This document shows, piece after piece, positions 63,191-64,000 of a stretch of DNA of 64,000 nt. The notes under the pieces are model-generated. The model searched no databases, had not been told where the DNA came from, and worked only from the letters and a program-made list of their open reading frames with translations. The stretch comes from Rhynchopus sp. YZ270_cl-10 (lineage: Eukaryota; Euglenozoa; Diplonemea; Diplonemida; Diplonemidae), in NCBI GenBank assembly GCA_964035575.1, contig OZ037839.1, positions 62,001-126,000 of the forward strand. Direction: 5' to 3'. Within the stretch, counting starts at the first letter, position 1, and each line of letters opens with the position of its first letter. The position numbers and the translations under genes are program-made.

Positions 63191-63554
63191 GTACCGTTTT
63201 TTCCGGGTGTCGGTGGGCTGTAATTGGGCGTAATTGGGTGAAATTGGGCAAAAATGCCGTTTTTTGCCGTTTTTTGCACTTTTGACTTGCTTTTCGGTCC
63301 CCACACCCCCAAATTTGCCCACTTCTGTGCTGTTTCCCTACAAATCAATATAAAATCGAAAACGGCGATGAAAAAGATGCCTTGGTGAGTGGTCACAAAT
63401 GCTGCACCTAATGCGAGGATGGAGGACACATGTACCGTTTCCCCCATTTGACCTGCAAGAAATGGCGTAAACCCGCTGCTCTTAAACAGCGGCATTTGCA
63501 CTTGGTGGGGTCAATTTGACGAAATGGACAAGTTCTCGTTTTTGGTCAATTTCC

Positions 63555-64000
63555 GCACAGTGCACAGTGCACAGTGCACAGTGCACAGTACACAGTACAC
63601 AGTACACAGTACACAGTACACAGTACACAGTACACAGTACACAGTACACAGTACACAGTACACAGTACACAGTACACAGTACACAGTACACAGTACACAG
63701 TACACAGTACACAGTACACAGTACACAGTACACAGTACACAGTACACAGTACACAGTACACAGTACACAGTACACAGTACACAGTACACAGTACACAGTA
63801 CACAGTACACAGTACACAGTACACAGTACACAGTACACAGTACACAGTACACAGTACACAGTACACAGTACACAGTACACAGTACACAGTACACAGTACA
63901 CAGTACACAGTACACAGTACACAGTACACAGTACACAGTACACAGTACACAGTACACAGTACACAGTACACAGTACACAGTACACAGTACACAGTACACA
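63555..64000. repeat. ACACAGT satellite, continues beyond the window
   Basis: About 64 copies of a 7-bp unit. The first four read GCACAGT, the rest ACACAGT. The array reaches the last base, so its full length is unknown. Minus-strand frames are open by composition only (YCVLCTV repeats). Confidence 0.97.

Noticed and set aside
63482-63999. Frames reading YCVLCTV repeats
   Set aside because: They are the ACACAGT satellite read on the minus strand.

Overview
The window looks like nuclear DNA of a flagellated protist. Long intronless GC-rich reading frames lie in AT-richer, repeat-packed spacer. The proteins are eukaryotic in type: a ciliary/flagellar WD40 protein (CFAP52), a CAP10/GT90 glycosyltransferase, an FCP1/SCP-type phosphatase, and secreted CUB-like plus WD40 proteins. 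Every gene I trust reads on the minus strand over about 60 kb. Several have a pyrimidine-rich stretch and a CAG a few tens of bases before the ATG. That fits an euglenozoan with directional gene clusters and spliced-leader trans-splicing, perhaps diplonemid-like, but this is inference: I saw no spliced leader, rRNA or tRNA.

Layout. 1-15.2 kb is a compact minus-strand gene cluster: a partial ubiquitin-like/propeller protein, a 62-residue membrane protein, a triple-domain CAP10 protein, CFAP52, a HAD-family protein, a secretory multi-pass protein and an SCP-like phosphatase. 15.3-26.1 kb is repeat country: a reverse transcriptase fossil, a 1.65 kb array of tRNA-sized hairpin units, a poly(A)-ended retroposon-like tail, a foldback element, and a 3.3 kb element with inverted ends around a Crypton-like recombinase remnant. 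26.2-30.0, 48.1-51.6 and 56.0-59.9 kb hold three copies of one family of large secreted CUB-like/WD40 proteins. Their copies are mosaic, as expected from gene conversion, and retroelement fossils sit at two of their 5' edges. 30.2-38.9 kb carries a 127-copy pentamer satellite, more retroelement debris and a 2.9 kb element with inverted ends. 39.0-41.7 kb is an OTU-like, zinc-finger, repeat-rich gene whose 5' end abuts a repeat. 41.7-48 kb is foldback repeats, weak retroelement-like remnants, an ATGAC satellite and a 200-bp hairpin element. 60-64 kb is debris ending in a 7-bp satellite that leaves the window.

Functional themes are motility (CFAP52), glycosylation in the secretory pathway (CAP10), phospho-regulation (SCP-like, HAD) and an amplified secreted recognition or adhesion-like family. 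Outside genes the DNA is a mosaic of short dispersed repeats, many in two or three copies within the window, often in opposite orientations.
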